64,000 nucleotides of DNA from UBA2705 sp963977125 (GCA_963977125.1 CAXBNJ010000005.1:164881-228880); one strand, 5' to 3'. Numbered from the stretch's first letter, positions 44,604 through 53,567 are shown. The notes: a model not told the origin generated them from the letters alone. Translations and numbers: made by a program.

Positions 44604-45846
44604 TTTTCCAACATTCTCTTATTCGATTATATTCTTTAGGGCTAAAATTATAAAAAATTTTATTCTCATACCCACGCTTAAAACTAAATCTCAATAAATT
44701 TTTTCTTTGTCGGTTTGTAAGGCTGCCCCTCAAACTAATCCCTATAGGACTTCTATTAGATAATAATAAGTTCTTTAAGTATTTATCTAATTTGTTTAAA
44801 GAATTATCAGGGTCACAAAAGTCAACATTGAGAAACTTTGAACTACAATATATCCCATGCTCCATATGCCTTTTGCTGTAAGAGTTATAAATATAATAAT
44901 TCGATGTTAATAGCTTAATTCTCTCTTGAAGTAGCGGGTAGTTATTGTTCTTTATGAAGTCCATCAGAGCTAGAGTGACTTTTGTTTTATATCGATTGAT
45001 CTTTTTTTCTGACATATCAACTTTCAACTCCCTTTTCTTGTAACTGGGACTTACTAAACATGAGATGTCATAGCCTAAAAAGTTAAATTTACCTTCTGCA
45101 TCATTTACGTTCTTTCCTGCAACAGGACCAGTTCTAGATAAAGAAATAGAGTTACACTTCTCTTCTTTATCGTGAAAAGAGACACCAGCAGGCAGGAATA
45201 ATTCGCTATTTTTCCAAAACTTTTCTTTTTTTATAATGGGATCCGCTATTAACAAAATATCATCAACATACCTTGCATAAAAGAACACTTTTGGGTGGTT
45301 TATTAAGTGATTATCTAGATCTTTCATCGAAAACTCAGAAAGAATCGCGCTCAAATAGAGGCCTCTTGGTAAACCCGTTTCAAAGATAGAAAAATACTTA
45401 AAGAAATTCTCGACAATAGCAGTTGTTTTATTTGATATGTGAGTACATGAAATAAGGTTTTCAATTATCCAATCTGGCTCAATACTCGCATAAAAATCTT
45501 TAATATCCCTTCTGTAGACCTCAAAAGGTGTGGACTCTCTTAAGTGCTTTAAAGAGTTGCCTATAATATAATCTCTTTTTTTCTGCTTGTTGGGAAAAGT
45601 GTTAATTATATTGTGGCCCGTTTTCCTATAAACAACGTCAACAACGGGCTCCATTATATGGAAGATTTTTTTCCCTTTTATCTTCGTTATATCTATTGCA
45701 GGAGATCTAACATTTTCTTCTAAAATAGATTTAGCTTTTTTTATCTCGTTCTCTTTTTCTAAAGCAGGATCTAATCTTTTTGCTTTTTCAAAGACAGGGG
45801 ATCCTATTTTTATTAAATTGTGAGATATATAAGACTGATCATACAT
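44596..45846 (-). CDS. Defence reverse transcriptase, first (Drt3a/UG3-like)
   Basis: A 416-residue RT. Motifs: VYRRDIKDFYASIEPDWI near 100 (motif A), GLPRGLYLSAILSEF near 157 (motif B), YARYVDDILLIAD near 188-200 with the catalytic YVDD, and FNFLGYDISC near 245 (thumb side). There is little beyond the RT core, so it depends on partners. A GGAG ribosome site lies just before the ATG, and a promoter with 17-bp spacing lies upstream. It is followed by the larger RT with overlap. I assign Drt3a by size and order; UG class should be confirmed by phylogeny. Confidence 0.8.
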   Translation of the reverse strand: MYDQSYISHNLIKIGSPVFEKAKRLDPALEKENEIKKAKSILEENVRSPAIDITKIKGKKIFHIMEPVVDVVYRKTGHNIINTFPNKQKKRDYIIGNSLKHLRESTPFEVYRRDIKDFYASIEPDWIIENLISCTHISNKTTAIVENFFKYFSIFETGLPRGLYLSAILSEFSMKDLDNHLINHPKVFFYARYVDDILLIADPIIKKEKFWKNSELFLPAGVSFHDKEEKCNSISLSRTGPVAGKNVNDAEGKFNFLGYDISCLVSPSYKKRELKVDMSEKKINRYKTKVTLALMDFIKNNNYPLLQERIKLLTSNYYIYNSYSKRHMEHGIYCSSKFLNVDFCDPDNSLNKLDKYLKNLLLSNRSPIGISLRGSLTNRQRKNLLRFSFKRGYENKIFYNFSPKEYNRIRECWKNV

Positions 45847-45870
45847 GTGGGCTCCATAAATATTTGCCCT

Positions 45871-45899
45871 ATAGTATCAAGGTTCAATCCATTAAACAA
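45871..45899 (-). promoter_or_regulatory. Promoter of the DRT3-like operon
   Basis: On the minus strand TTGTTT (45899-45894) and TACTAT (45876-45871) are 17 bp apart. Transcription would begin about 18 bases before the first RT start codon, leaving just room for its GGAG ribosome site. This suggests constitutive expression. Confidence 0.6.
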
Positions 45900-45929
45900 C
45901 TTTAAGTAAAATGTTTAGAGGTTTTTATT

Positions 45930-46196
45930 CTAATTGTTATACATTTCCTCGTGAATAGCTTGCTCCATAACGCTTTTGAGATTCATATTAGAAACAATAT
46001 AATTGTTACCTTGTTTCTCAAAACATTTGTCTAGACTTATTTCACAAAACTTTACAGCTTCCCCTTTTTTAAATACCCCATAACTTGTTTCCCCAAAAGT
46101 CATTATTTCATAAGAGTTCACATGACCACTCCAAAAAATGGAGAGCGAAATAAAAACCGCCGCTACTAGAATTTGATATTTAACCATCATCGGCAC
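45930..46196 (-). CDS. Small exported protein, unknown
   Basis: An 88-residue protein with an N-terminal signal sequence (MVKYQILVAAVFISLSIFW, residues about 4-22) and a predicted cleavage near GHVNSYE. The mature part has two Cys (VKFCEISLDKCFEKQG) that could form one disulphide in the periplasm. Its start overlaps the stop of the lipoprotein gene upstream, so the two are co-expressed. It lies between the XRE regulator and the RT operon within the integrative element. I do not recognise the family. Confidence 0.6.
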   Translation of the reverse strand: MPMMVKYQILVAAVFISLSIFWSGHVNSYEIMTFGETSYGVFKKGEAVKFCEISLDKCFEKQGNNYIVSNMNLKSVMEQAIHEEMYNN

Positions 46197-46441
46197 TCAT
46201 AGGTTTGTGTGGGCATGGGACCACGCTTTCCGCTTACTGTTGGCACGGGCGATTTATCGTATTCACCACAGTGCTCTGTTGCAGCCTGCATAGCCTTGCT
46301 GTAACCACCCATTATCGGGTCATAAGCAATGGTTATGGCCTTTTCATTGGCCAAGACAATGTCATGTGACCCGCCCCATCCAACGGGCGCATTAGCGCAA
46401 GCCGAGAGTGGCAAAACCAGAATTATAAGTAATAAACGCAT
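46187..46441 (-). CDS. Small lipoprotein, unknown
   Basis: An 84-residue lipoprotein. The signal MRLLLIILVLPLSAC ends with a clear lipobox (LSAC), predicting attachment of Cys15 to lipid. The mature part has a DIVLANEKAITIAYDPIMGG segment (quoted in part) and two Cys (EHCGEY and TYECR). It is divergent from the XRE gene and shares with it the palindrome-bearing control region. It precedes and overlaps the exported-protein gene. An envelope role is likely; function unknown. Confidence 0.65.
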   Translation of the reverse strand: MRLLLIILVLPLSACANAPVGWGGSHDIVLANEKAITIAYDPIMGGYSKAMQAATEHCGEYDKSPVPTVSGKRGPMPTQTYECR

Positions 46442-46461
46442 ATGTGATCCCCTTTATGCTG

Positions 46462-46489
46462 TTGAGTAACTATAGTTACGTATTAAAAT
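46462..46489 (+). promoter_or_regulatory. XRE promoter with palindromic operator
   Basis: GTAACTATAGTTAC (46466-46479) is a perfect 14-bp palindrome. It sits between TTGAGT (46462-46467) and TAAAAT (46484-46489), 16 bp apart, which form a fair promoter for the XRE gene. A repressor bound here would block that promoter and probably the divergent lipoprotein promoter. Autoregulation by the XRE protein is the simplest reading. Confidence 0.6.
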
Positions 46490-46517
46490 AGGTGCAAGTC
46501 CCTGATTATGTTTTGTT

Positions 46518-46751
46518 ATGAGAGACAAGGAATCAGAGATATTGGCTGAAAAAGTCATTGCTGAATTAAAACGCGTTCGTAAAGATCGTGGATTGTCGCA
46601 TGAGAAGCTCTCCGAAATGACTGGCTTGAGCCGTGCGGGTATAAGCTTCATAGAAAGTAACAAGCGCAATCCTACTTTGATCAGCTGCTTAAAAGTTGCT
46701 AAAGCCTTAGATATCGACTTAGGGACGCTCATTACAGAAAACCAGAAATAA
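46518..46751 (+). CDS. XRE-family transcriptional regulator
   Basis: A 77-residue protein consisting of one XRE helix-turn-helix: VIAELKRVRKDRGLSHEKLSE, then TGLSRAGISFIESNKRNPTL (recognition helix) and KVAKALDIDLGTLI. This is the size and layout of C-protein-like controllers of restriction systems and of small phage-satellite regulators. Its promoter contains a palindrome. No clear ribosome site precedes the ATG, so the message may have a weak leader. It probably controls the divergent small exported genes and itself. Confidence 0.85.
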   Translation: MRDKESEILAEKVIAELKRVRKDRGLSHEKLSEMTGLSRAGISFIESNKRNPTLISCLKVAKALDIDLGTLITENQK

Positions 46752-46869
46752 TCCCATTGGAATATCTGTGCACCGTCAGCGAAACCCAACAACCGGTAGG
46801 GGATAAACCCCATGTCAAAAAATACATATGCCGAATTGCGCGGCGTGGGTCCCGCGACATCATAACACT

Positions 46870-47124
46870 TTAATGGGTTGATATATTGCACGTATCGACC
46901 TCCATCTCTAAAAGCTCATAATAGATATTAGTGTCCTTGTCATAGGCTTTTCCGCCCTCAAGAATAAGCTTCGGTAGCCCGAGGCCATACCCATAGCTTG
47001 CGTGACACCAAAGGCACTCTTCTGCCCTCTCCTTGGACAAGAAGACCCCTAAGATCACATCTTCCATCGACTTAGGCGTACCGCCCCAGCTATCACAATG
47101 TTCGCACAAAATATAAATTTTCAT
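46870..47124 (-). CDS. Small CxxC protein, unknown
   Basis: An 84-residue soluble protein starting MKIYILCEHCDSWGG at 47124, preceded by AAAGGT at good spacing; an ATG three codons earlier is too close to that site. The N-terminal CEHC resembles half a zinc ribbon, and further on there is CLWCHASYGYG, giving two CxxC pairs that could bind one zinc. The rest is alpha/beta. It stands between the XRE gene and the integrase inside the element. I do not recognise the family. Confidence 0.5.
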   Translation of the reverse strand: MKIYILCEHCDSWGGTPKSMEDVILGVFLSKERAEECLWCHASYGYGLGLPKLILEGGKAYDKDTNIYYELLEMEVDTCNISTH

Positions 47125-47227
47125 TATTTGCATACCTTTCTAATATTCTTCTCTATATAAACAAGTAAGCCCCGTGGTAAACACAGGGCTCGTTGTAAGG
47201 GTAAAGTCTTTTGTAACGGGATCTTTC

Positions 47228-48520
47228 TCATATTTGAACCGACGACCCCCTGGCTAAGATATCGTTTTCTTGCTTGCTTTTAATGCCGTAGACTTCATTC
47301 AACTCATTCATCATTCCATCATATTCACGTACGGCGTGCGTATAGTATTGGAGTGTAATTTGTGGGCTAGAATGCCCCGCTATCTTGGCGACAAGGCCAA
47401 TCTCCACGCCTTGCGCTTGCAAGAACGAGATGGCCATATGCCTTGCGGCATAAATAGAGACACGCGGCAAACCTAATTTATCAAATAAAGGATACCAAAC
47501 CCGATTACGAAAGTTACAGAGCAAGAAACGTCCGTCAGTGTGCAATTTACCACCACTTCCCTTCCCATCGGCACTTCCCTGTGCTGGAAAAACTCGATAT
47601 AACTTGCCATTAAAGCGCGGACAAGATTCCTGCCATTCTTTGAGCATCTCAAGCAATAGAGAGTTTAGAGGTATCTGGCGAACCCCTGCCTCAGTTTTAG
47701 GGCAGTCCTTGAGGCCGCCTTTATCATCTTGCGTTCTGCATATATGCACACGACCATTAATTAAATCGACGTCTTCCCACAATAAACCCAGCATCTCACT
47801 AGGGCGCACACCTGTTAGAAAAACAAATGCATAATACACCCCCCATTTCTTATCAGTCTGCGCATAATCCAAGACAAGCTTAACTTGATCCTCTGTAAGT
47901 AGCTTACGGGTCTTACGGCGGTGCCTAGCTCCTGCACGGCTGGGCATTCGAGCAAGCCGCAACTCATAATCTTCTTCAATTAATCGAAAAATAGAAGACA
48001 AATGCTTTCTTGCTAATCTGGCATTATATGCGCTCGAAACGCTCAGGATCCGCTGTTGCCACATACGAATTTCAGATGTGCTAATTTCATCAATCTTGGT
48101 GTTTGGGTTAAGCATTTGCACGAAGTTTGCGCCGAGCGGTTTAACGCCTGTTGCTTTGAAACTACGCTTTTCCGCTGTTGTCCCTTTAAACATCTGGCCA
48201 GTAATATAATCTAGCGCCACTTGTTTGTAAGAATGGAATGTGTGATCGGTAATAATCCCCTTCTTACTGTCGAGCCAATAATCAACCGCTTCCTTTAATG
48301 TGGGCGTGGCCCCACCTTTACGGCGTTTCATGCCATCCGCATTTTTAATTAAATCATTCCGCGCTTCTTCGGCCTCTCTTCGCGTGTTGAATCGACGCAT
48401 CTTGCGCTTGCTCGTTGCTGGATCTTTATAATGCAATATGTAGCGATCATATTCGAACAGCTTACCTGCCCGATTTTTCTGTCTAACTTTACGCTTAGTG
48501 ATATTCGTGTGCGTGCTCAT
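47228..48520 (-). CDS. int: Tyrosine recombinase/integrase of the element
   Basis: A 430-residue phage-type integrase. Residues 1-75 resemble an arm-DNA-binding domain (FEYDRYILHYKDPATSKRKM), 75-190 a SAM-like core-binding domain, and the rest the catalytic domain: Arg in LTGVRPSEMLGLLW near 238, YAARHMAISFLQAQG near 356 with the second Arg (the usual preceding His is Tyr), GHSSPQITLQYYTH with His and the nucleophilic Tyr near 392. It should catalyse integration at the 16-bp core. An arm-like site lies 40 bp downstream of its stop. Intact and correctly sized. Confidence 0.93.
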   Translation of the reverse strand: MSTHTNITKRKVRQKNRAGKLFEYDRYILHYKDPATSKRKMRRFNTRREAEEARNDLIKNADGMKRRKGGATPTLKEAVDYWLDSKKGIITDHTFHSYKQVALDYITGQMFKGTTAEKRSFKATGVKPLGANFVQMLNPNTKIDEISTSEIRMWQQRILSVSSAYNARLARKHLSSIFRLIEEDYELRLARMPSRAGARHRRKTRKLLTEDQVKLVLDYAQTDKKWGVYYAFVFLTGVRPSEMLGLLWEDVDLINGRVHICRTQDDKGGLKDCPKTEAGVRQIPLNSLLLEMLKEWQESCPRFNGKLYRVFPAQGSADGKGSGGKLHTDGRFLLCNFRNRVWYPLFDKLGLPRVSIYAARHMAISFLQAQGVEIGLVAKIAGHSSPQITLQYYTHAVREYDGMMNELNEVYGIKSKQENDILARGSSVQI

Positions 48521-48737
48521 ACTCGCCCTATCTATTTGTTATAACTGCATTAATTATTAAAACACATCTAATATACTGAACACAATATCTTCTGTGGTTG
48601 GGTCTTATACGTGGGGTGTGAGGCCTGTGACGCCAGTGATGATCGAGGTGTCGTGAGAGGCACTAGAGTGACTATATGCGCCTCTTTTTTTCTTTTTTCA
48701 TTAAAAGGAAGTTCTTGTCGTCACAAGCATCACACCA

Positions 48738-50486
48738 TCACAGTGGTATCCTATCTTTTGTGTTTTTTGAGGCCTCATCAAATGATCCTCTGTCCTCCAT
48801 CCAGATTCGAATTGGCCTACCCTCGCGATTTTTCTCAATAAACTCGACACTAATTCCTATCTTTTTAAGGGCAGGCTTCATGCGTGTTATCTCTCGAGAC
48901 AAATGCGCTGATGTTTTTGGAAAATATCGATCCTGATTAAATTTTTCAGTATTAATCTGTTGGAATAAATCCCCTATAAACCCTTCAAATGGCTCCACTT
49001 CGACAAGATTAATAATGGCAACGGCAAGGGCATTGGTTTCTAGGACATCCGCATAAATTTCAGCATGGCTATCTTGTAAAGTTTTAAGAAATGACCCTTC
49101 CTCAAATTCCAAACCTTTTTCACAAGCGATAATCCATTTTGCTGCGTCAGCCATGCGGATTGCTTTAGGCGTTTCTATTTCATCATAACAATGCAAGCCA
49201 TGAGATATGCCTTGCAGCAAGGCATCCTGAAGACAAGGCCGCATTGCCTCAAACTCAATTAGTATTTCGGCCTCAGTAAGGATTTTGTCTTCAGGCATGG
49301 ATGGCAAGTTGATTGATATACAACGCTCAAGCAAATCAGGCCTATTCGCAACACCTGTGATACCGTTAAGGATAAAGGGGCGCGTTACATTAAAAACCTC
49401 TAACTCGCTATCTGTATAAAGTTTTCGTGTAGCCATCCCCCCGCCCGTTGACAAAACACATAAAGAATCTGAAAGCTCCGCCTTAATACCAGAAACATTG
49501 TCAAACACCATGAGATGCGTATCTTTCGCCATGATCATCAGATCATGGGTAGATTTTGGCATGCGCATCTTGGTTGCAACACTGGGATCCACAAGCATTT
49601 TTATGAGCTGACAAAGTAAACTCTTACCGCTCCCCTGTTCTCCTTGAACCAGTAAGAAGAAGTAAGGCCCCTCAGGCTTCAGGCAATTAATCATGAAAGC
49701 CAGAACTCTATTAAAAGTCTCTTGTTCCAAGCCAAGCAAATCCTGAAACTTACTGAGGTGAAAGTTACTATCCTTTATAGGCTTTGGCATAGCCGACATG
49801 GTGGGAGAATTCACAAAAACAACTGGCGGTTTTTGAGTGATTTTATATCCACTCCTATCAACACACAAAGATGTTCCTTGCATATCTGATAAATTAATAA
49901 TAACAGCGTCACCATCACGTGCCACACGCAAGAAAGTCTCCTTAACTGGGCCCTCGAATAAAGCCCTTGCTTCTAGTACCCCCATAGCATCATTAAAACC
50001 CTGCCCATGGATTGCGCGATTGTATCTTTTGTAAAATAGACGTTGCAAAGCGTGTTTAGCGCTTTGAGAAGATAAGGCATAATGGGAGATCCCTTTATCA
50101 TCATCCTGTATTGATATATAAGGCCTTTTATAAGCGTCATGAAAAAAAGATATAGAATCCCCAGCATCATCAATAACACTTAAAAGCTTTGAAGATGCTG
50201 TACCAGACTTGTCTTCTGTTTCTTTTGAGGGGCCCTCATGAAAACCTTTCTTAATAGCCCCATCCACCATTTTATCTATTTCCATTAAGGTGTTGCCTGA
50301 GTAGTCCTCTGGGAGACCACTTGATATAATGTCTTTGATGAGCTCTTTGTTCTGCGTATGGTGAATTAACTGGCCAACAAATTTAAGAGTTGGTTCATTG
50401 GTTTCCTGTCCAGAAAATAGCGCGGGGTAATATTCACTTTGAAAGCATGTTTTTATTAATTCTATTGATATGGCTTGTTCTTGCAT
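48738..50486 (-). CDS. Primase-helicase ATPase (D5/DUF927-type) for element replication
   Basis: A 582-residue protein with a single ATPase core: Walker A in LLVQGEQGSGKSLLCQLIKM near residue 290, Walker B-like HLMVFDNVSGI near 335, then ILNGITGVANRPDLLERCIS near 385, a sensor region of superfamily 3 phage/satellite helicases (D5-like or DUF927). The N-terminal 230 residues are probably the primase-linked helical domain; the C-terminal 120 residues contain a winged-helix-like end. Together with the PrimPol-like gene just upstream it would replicate the excised element, as in P4 and PICI satellites. Confidence 0.8.
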   Translation of the reverse strand: MQEQAISIELIKTCFQSEYYPALFSGQETNEPTLKFVGQLIHHTQNKELIKDIISSGLPEDYSGNTLMEIDKMVDGAIKKGFHEGPSKETEDKSGTASSKLLSVIDDAGDSISFFHDAYKRPYISIQDDDKGISHYALSSQSAKHALQRLFYKRYNRAIHGQGFNDAMGVLEARALFEGPVKETFLRVARDGDAVIINLSDMQGTSLCVDRSGYKITQKPPVVFVNSPTMSAMPKPIKDSNFHLSKFQDLLGLEQETFNRVLAFMINCLKPEGPYFFLLVQGEQGSGKSLLCQLIKMLVDPSVATKMRMPKSTHDLMIMAKDTHLMVFDNVSGIKAELSDSLCVLSTGGGMATRKLYTDSELEVFNVTRPFILNGITGVANRPDLLERCISINLPSMPEDKILTEAEILIEFEAMRPCLQDALLQGISHGLHCYDEIETPKAIRMADAAKWIIACEKGLEFEEGSFLKTLQDSHAEIYADVLETNALAVAIINLVEVEPFEGFIGDLFQQINTEKFNQDRYFPKTSAHLSREITRMKPALKKIGISVEFIEKNREGRPIRIWMEDRGSFDEASKNTKDRIPL

Positions 50487-50489
50487 CTT

Positions 50490-51017
50490 TCATTCTCCAA
50501 TCAAGGGTAAAAGTTTATAGTCCATTTTATGAAGGGCAGGCCCTTCCCAATAATATGGTTGGCTGGTCTTTGGATGAATACTTGGCGGAATAGCGCAATA
50601 ACAATTTTTAAGAAAAACTTCTGCTACATCTTCAATTTCAAATTCGGCTTTAGTTTTCATTTTCTTTTTAGTGTTAAAGCCATCGACATAACGAAACGGA
50701 ATAACGACTCCCTTCTGCCCGTACCTAACGCAAATAGGGTTATCCAACAGAACCTTCCCTAATTTGATAAAATTATCATGATCAATATCTAAAAACCCTA
50801 AACGTGTTCCATCTGAGAATGATGAACCGGCCACCAAGCCAATATTATGGCTTGGCTTTTCTTCAATCCATCTCTCTAAAGTACCGTCAGGCAACTCATT
50901 GTTCGGTTTTTGCCAACCACTCTCGAGACATTTCTTTCCTAATAAGGGGCGTGGCCAATAACCAAGATCACGATATATAGGCGCAAATTCTGCAAAAGGT
51001 TTTAAGGGATTATTCAT
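50490..51017 (-). CDS. PrimPol-like primase/polymerase domain protein
   Basis: A 175-residue protein starting at 51017 after GGAGGAAGCC. It has the primase-polymerase N-terminal domain hallmarks: WPRPLLGKKCLESGWQKP near residue 20, HNIGLVAGSSF, the metal-binding FLDIDHD near 95, and the closing CAIPPSIHPKTSQPYYWEG near 150. Such domains synthesise primers for satellite and plasmid replication. In many satellites this domain is fused to the helicase; here it is a separate gene ending three bases before it. The start overlaps the AlpA-like gene. Confidence 0.8.
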   Translation of the reverse strand: MNNPLKPFAEFAPIYRDLGYWPRPLLGKKCLESGWQKPNNELPDGTLERWIEEKPSHNIGLVAGSSFSDGTRLGFLDIDHDNFIKLGKVLLDNPICVRYGQKGVVIPFRYVDGFNTKKKMKTKAEFEIEDVAEVFLKNCYCAIPPSIHPKTSQPYYWEGPALHKMDYKLLPLIGE

Positions 51018-51240
51018 GGCTTCCTCCACGTGTTTGCATGATTGAAACCACCTCTGGCACGCTCACCAAACGTCGGGATTTTCCTAGCTGATAATGCGGG
51101 ACGTTTCCTGTCTCCACGGCATCCAGAAGTTGCCGATATTGCACGCCGATTATCTTTGCCGCTTTAGGTATCGGCAAAAGTCCTGAGAAATCGGTTTCGT
51201 TAAGCGCCGCTTTTTGTCTTGTTGAATATTTATGTTCCAT
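51010..51240 (-). CDS. AlpA/excisionase-like helix-turn-helix protein
   Basis: A 76-residue protein with a MerR/excisionase fold: FSGLLPIPKAAKIIGVQYRQL, then ETGNVPHYQLGKSRRLVSVPEV (each in part). It is the first gene of the replication operon (HTH-PrimPol-helicase) and overlaps PrimPol by eight bases. In P4-type satellites AlpA controls integrase expression and excision; here it is well placed to regulate replication genes, integrase or both. Start ATG at 51240 with AGGAGT just upstream. Confidence 0.75.
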   Translation of the reverse strand: MEHKYSTRQKAALNETDFSGLLPIPKAAKIIGVQYRQLLDAVETGNVPHYQLGKSRRLVSVPEVVSIMQTRGGSHE

Positions 51241-51319
51241 TTAAAACTCCTTTTCTTTTCGTGAATGGAGTTTTATTTATAGCCAGGAATTCTAGGCTGA
51301 CTATAAGATGGATACCCGG

Positions 51320-52033
51320 TTAGTCACTGTCCGGAACTTTTATATCAAAAGGGGGGAGTTTATAATCGCTGCATGCTTTATCCGCATAAAAGGGAATATC
51401 TTTTCTGACACTCATCTCTTTTCGAAGGTCGTTATTAAGCTTAGGTTCAGCCAGACTACTTTTTTTATGTAGAATTTTTTCAAACTTCAGCTCAGACCAT
51501 AAAAGAGGCGTGGGAATCTCACCCGCTTTGATTAGCTCCGCAAATTTAGCAATCTCATATTGTATAACTTTACGGTGCTTTCCTTTTGCTTTTTCTTTCA
51601 TATAGACACAAGCAAACCATACACGTCTTTGTTCTGTGCCACGGTCATACTCACCCCGTTCTTTTCTGCTATTTTCTTCACGTTTAATCAAACCAAGAGA
51701 AGTATAAGCTTTACAAAATTCAGCCCACAAAATTGTGAACTCAGGTGTCATTATACTGTAACGAATATGCTCTTCGACATCTGGTAATAGCCTTTTGAAC
51801 TTTTTTAAATGACTATTGCCTCTTTTCTGAAGTTCTGAGTTCTTTCCCGTATATTCGTATTTTGCAATCATAACTCGCATAAGCAAAAACGCACCAATGA
51901 TTTCATACCAATCATGGTCGTAAGGCAAGCTTTCAGATTCATACCAACATTCGTCATAATAATCGCTGTCCACGTCCGATATCTCATCGAAACTCGGTTC
52001 ATATACTTCAAATTCTAGTTTATCTAATGTCAT
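51320..52033 (-). CDS. Unknown helical protein divergent from the type I RM operon
   Basis: A 237-residue acidic then basic soluble protein. The N-terminal 50 residues are strongly acidic and Tyr-rich (DEISDVDSDYYDECWYESES). The middle is helical (WAEFCKAYTSLGLIKREENS) with no P-loop or catalytic signature. It lies between the replication genes and the RM operon, divergent from hsdM across an 80-bp control region. It could regulate either side, or be an accessory defence gene. I do not recognise it. Confidence 0.55.
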   Translation of the reverse strand: MTLDKLEFEVYEPSFDEISDVDSDYYDECWYESESLPYDHDWYEIIGAFLLMRVMIAKYEYTGKNSELQKRGNSHLKKFKRLLPDVEEHIRYSIMTPEFTILWAEFCKAYTSLGLIKREENSRKERGEYDRGTEQRRVWFACVYMKEKAKGKHRKVIQYEIAKFAELIKAGEIPTPLLWSELKFEKILHKKSSLAEPKLNNDLRKEMSVRKDIPFYADKACSDYKLPPFDIKVPDSD

Positions 52034-52055
52034 GGGATACTTACAATCGTATTAG

Positions 52056-52082
52056 TTGCTTAATTAAGGCTTTTTGTATAAT
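52056..52082 (+). promoter_or_regulatory. Promoter of the second type I RM operon
   Basis: A perfect TATAAT at 52077-52082 is preceded by TTGCTT at 52056-52061 with 15-bp spacing. A transcript would start near 52089, about 27 bases before the hsdM ATG. Spacing is shorter than ideal, so an activator or alternative -35 is possible. Confidence 0.5.
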
Positions 52083-52115
52083 ACTTAATGCCAAATACAA
52101 TCATAGAGATTTCCC

Positions 52116-53567
52116 ATGTTCGAACAAACTTTTAAAAATATTGATAACGTCCTTTGGAAAGAAGCAGGCTGCGGTAGTGAGCTTGACTATACCGAGCAAA
52201 GCTCATGGATGCTGTTTCTCAAATATCTGGATGATTTAGAAAAAGCGCGCGCGATGGAGGCCGAATTGATCGGCAAACCCTATGAATATATCATTGATGA
52301 GGGGCATCGTTGGTCAGCTTGGGCCGCACCAAAAAAGGCTGATGGCTCAATTGATGAAGACAAAGCCTTAATCGGCGATGATCTTATCGACTTCGTTAAC
52401 CGAGACTTATTTCCTTATTTACACGGATTCAGACTGCGCGCCACGGGCCCTGATACAATCGAATATAAAATCGGTGAGATTTTTGGCGAAATTAAAAACA
52501 GATTTCAAAGCGGCTATAGCTTGCGCGATGCGCTTGAGCTGATGGACGAGCTGCGTTTTAGCTCACAAAAAGAAAAACACGAGCTTTCCCACCTCTACGA
52601 AGCCAAAATCAAAAACATGGGCAATGCGGGCCGTAATGGCGGGGAATATTACACCCCACGCCCCCTTATTCGCGCGATGATCCAAGTAACCTCCCCCCAA
52701 ATCGGCGAGCGTATTTATGACGGCGCGGTAGGGTCAGCAGGATTTTTGTGTGAAGCGCATGATTTTATGCGACAAAAGGAGCTCACCACCAGCGAACTTA
52801 AAACCCTGCAAACCAAAACCTTCTATGGTAAGGAAAAGAAAAGCCTTGCTTATGTCATCGCCATTATGAACATGATCCTGCATGGGATTGATACGCCCAA
52901 TATCGTACACACCAACACGCTGGCGGAAAACCTCAACGATATTCAAGACAAAGATCGCTTTGATATCGTCCTCGCTAACCCACCCTTTGGCGGCAAAGAA
53001 CGCCCAGAAGTGCAGCAAAACTTTCCGATCAAAACGGGCGAAACCGCGTTCCTGTTCCTGCAGCATTTTATCAAATATCTAAAAGCGGGCGGGCGCAGCG
53101 CGGTCGTGATCAAGAACACGTTCCTATCAAACTCCGATAACGCCTCCAAAGCCCTGCGGAAAGAACTGCTGGAAAATTGTAATCTGCATACGGTGCTGGA
53201 TTGCCCATCGGGCACGTTCATCGGCGCGGGGGTAAAAACAGTGGTGCTATTCTTTGAAAAAGGCTCCGCGACCCGCAAGGTTTGGTATTACCAGCTCGAC
53301 CCCGGCCGCAACATGGGCAAGACCAATTCGCTCAATGATAATGATTTAAAAGAATTTGTGCAGCTGCAGGCGAGCTTTGCGGACAGCGACAAATCATGGA
53401 GCGTGGATATTAAAGATATTGATCCGAGCAGCTTTGATCTCTCCGTCAAAAACCCGAACGCGCCGGAAGAAGAGCCCTTGCGCCATCCCGAAGACATTAT
53501 CGCGGAGATTGTAGCGCTGGACGCGGAGAGCGCCGATATCCTTGAGAAGATTCGGGGAATGTTGTGA
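52116..53567 (+). CDS. hsdM: Type I DNA adenine methyltransferase M (EcoAI/EcoEI-like)
   Basis: A 483-residue HsdM. N-terminal HsdM_N helices cover 1-140 (SSWMLFLKYLDDLEKARAME). The methylase domain has GEYYTPRPLIRAM near 178, a motif I of the type IYDGAVGSAGFL near 203 (an accepted HsdM variant) and motif IV LANPPFGGKE near 288. All are intact. It opens a four-gene operon with overlaps; the HsdS start lies within its last codons. The C-terminal helix contacts HsdS. The last gene of this operon is a degenerate relative of this protein. Confidence 0.93.
   Translation: MFEQTFKNIDNVLWKEAGCGSELDYTEQSSWMLFLKYLDDLEKARAMEAELIGKPYEYIIDEGHRWSAWAAPKKADGSIDEDKALIGDDLIDFVNRDLFPYLHGFRLRATGPDTIEYKIGEIFGEIKNRFQSGYSLRDALELMDELRFSSQKEKHELSHLYEAKIKNMGNAGRNGGEYYTPRPLIRAMIQVTSPQIGERIYDGAVGSAGFLCEAHDFMRQKELTTSELKTLQTKTFYGKEKKSLAYVIAIMNMILHGIDTPNIVHTNTLAENLNDIQDKDRFDIVLANPPFGGKERPEVQQNFPIKTGETAFLFLQHFIKYLKAGGRSAVVIKNTFLSNSDNASKALRKELLENCNLHTVLDCPSGTFIGAGVKTVVLFFEKGSATRKVWYYQLDPGRNMGKTNSLNDNDLKEFVQLQASFADSDKSWSVDIKDIDPSSFDLSVKNPNAPEEEPLRHPEDIIAEIVALDAESADILEKIRGML

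Noticed and set aside
46454..46891. Open frame antisense to the XRE gene
   Set aside because: It covers the XRE gene and its operator, has no ribosome site and no family pattern.
48655..48690. Hairpin with T-run between integrase and primase-helicase genes
   Set aside because: The T-run is on the + strand, while both neighbouring genes are on the - strand, so it cannot terminate them.
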